Of a stretch of 64,000 nt of DNA, positions 63,989 to 64,000 are shown piece after piece. This DNA is from Sphingomonas alpina. Its GTDB lineage: Bacteria; Pseudomonadota; Alphaproteobacteria; Sphingomonadales; Sphingomonadaceae. A program made the position numbers and the translations under genes. The notes below the pieces were generated by a model, which saw only the letters and a list, made by a program, of their open reading frames with translations, did no database searches and was not told the DNA's origin. Where the stretch lies: assembly GCF_014490665.1 (NCBI RefSeq), contig NZ_CP061038.1, positions 372,001 through 436,000 of the forward strand, given 5' to 3'. Position 1 is the stretch's first letter; every line of letters begins with the position of its first letter.

Positions 63989-64000
63989 AGCTCGCCCCGT

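Overview
The window looks like a chromosomal segment of a high-GC alphaproteobacterium, most likely Sphingomonas or a close sphingomonad. I infer this from the codon usage, a large TonB-dependent receptor, NodT-type efflux channels, an S10 peptidase, RhlG-like dehydrogenases, and intergenic palindromes of a type I associate with sphingomonads. No rRNA, tRNA, CRISPR array or insertion sequence was recognised.

Layout. 1-3.3 kb: a MocR-type regulator (cut by the window edge) divergent from its probable target, a YczE-like membrane protein; then a lipoprotein esterase and a VOC protein. 3.4-7.5 kb: translation and purine genes. thrS is preceded by a short leader peptide with four consecutive Thr codons and by hairpins, which suggests threonine attenuation. 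infC appears to start at an AUC codon. purC follows. 7.9-12.5 kb: a TonB-dependent receptor and an S10 peptidase. 12.5-24.2 kb: two tripartite drug-efflux systems back to back, a MarR-controlled EmrAB-type operon and an RND operon, with an SDR gene between them. 24.2-31.5 kb: two VOC genes, glnD (reading frame broken twice at homopolymers), a GNAT acetyltransferase and mutS. 31.5-40 kb: an accessory stretch. It opens with a dense cluster of seven identical heptamers, then a DUF5681 gene, a lone VirB2/TrbC-like protein, a Calx-beta surface protein and an RHS/YD-repeat protein. The RHS protein's AT-rich C-terminal tip carries an HEAVH zincin motif, and an overlapping lipoprotein gene is the likely immunity factor. 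40-48.6 kb: malic enzyme, a retropepsin-like protease, an SDR, an acyl-CoA dehydrogenase, an SDR/GPH-transporter operon and a GFA-like protein.

48.8-58.2 kb is the most interesting part: an unusual RiPP (ribosomally made, modified peptide) gene cluster. It encodes an asparagine-synthetase-like enzyme, a cobalamin radical SAM enzyme of the RiPP-maturase type, a PqqD/RRE protein, a 2OG-Fe(II) oxygenase, an Stf0 sulfotransferase, a PRMT-like methyltransferase, an HPr-kinase-like protein and a nucleotidyltransferase. A 51-codon gene between the methyltransferase and sulfotransferase genes encodes a likely precursor peptide. It has a WVKPEI leader motif resembling the lasso YxxPxL recognition motif and the C-terminal segment AAEGISYRPTDGISNLT. 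The cluster has no transglutaminase-like lasso protease and no exporter, so it is not a standard lasso locus. I do not know of a described product with this enzyme set.

58.3-64 kb: NAD salvage (pncB, pncA), a small ORF whose ribosome-binding site lies inside a strong hairpin, a lipoprotein, an M1 aminopeptidase and a CHAP-domain protein. Functions are read from motifs only; no database search was possible.
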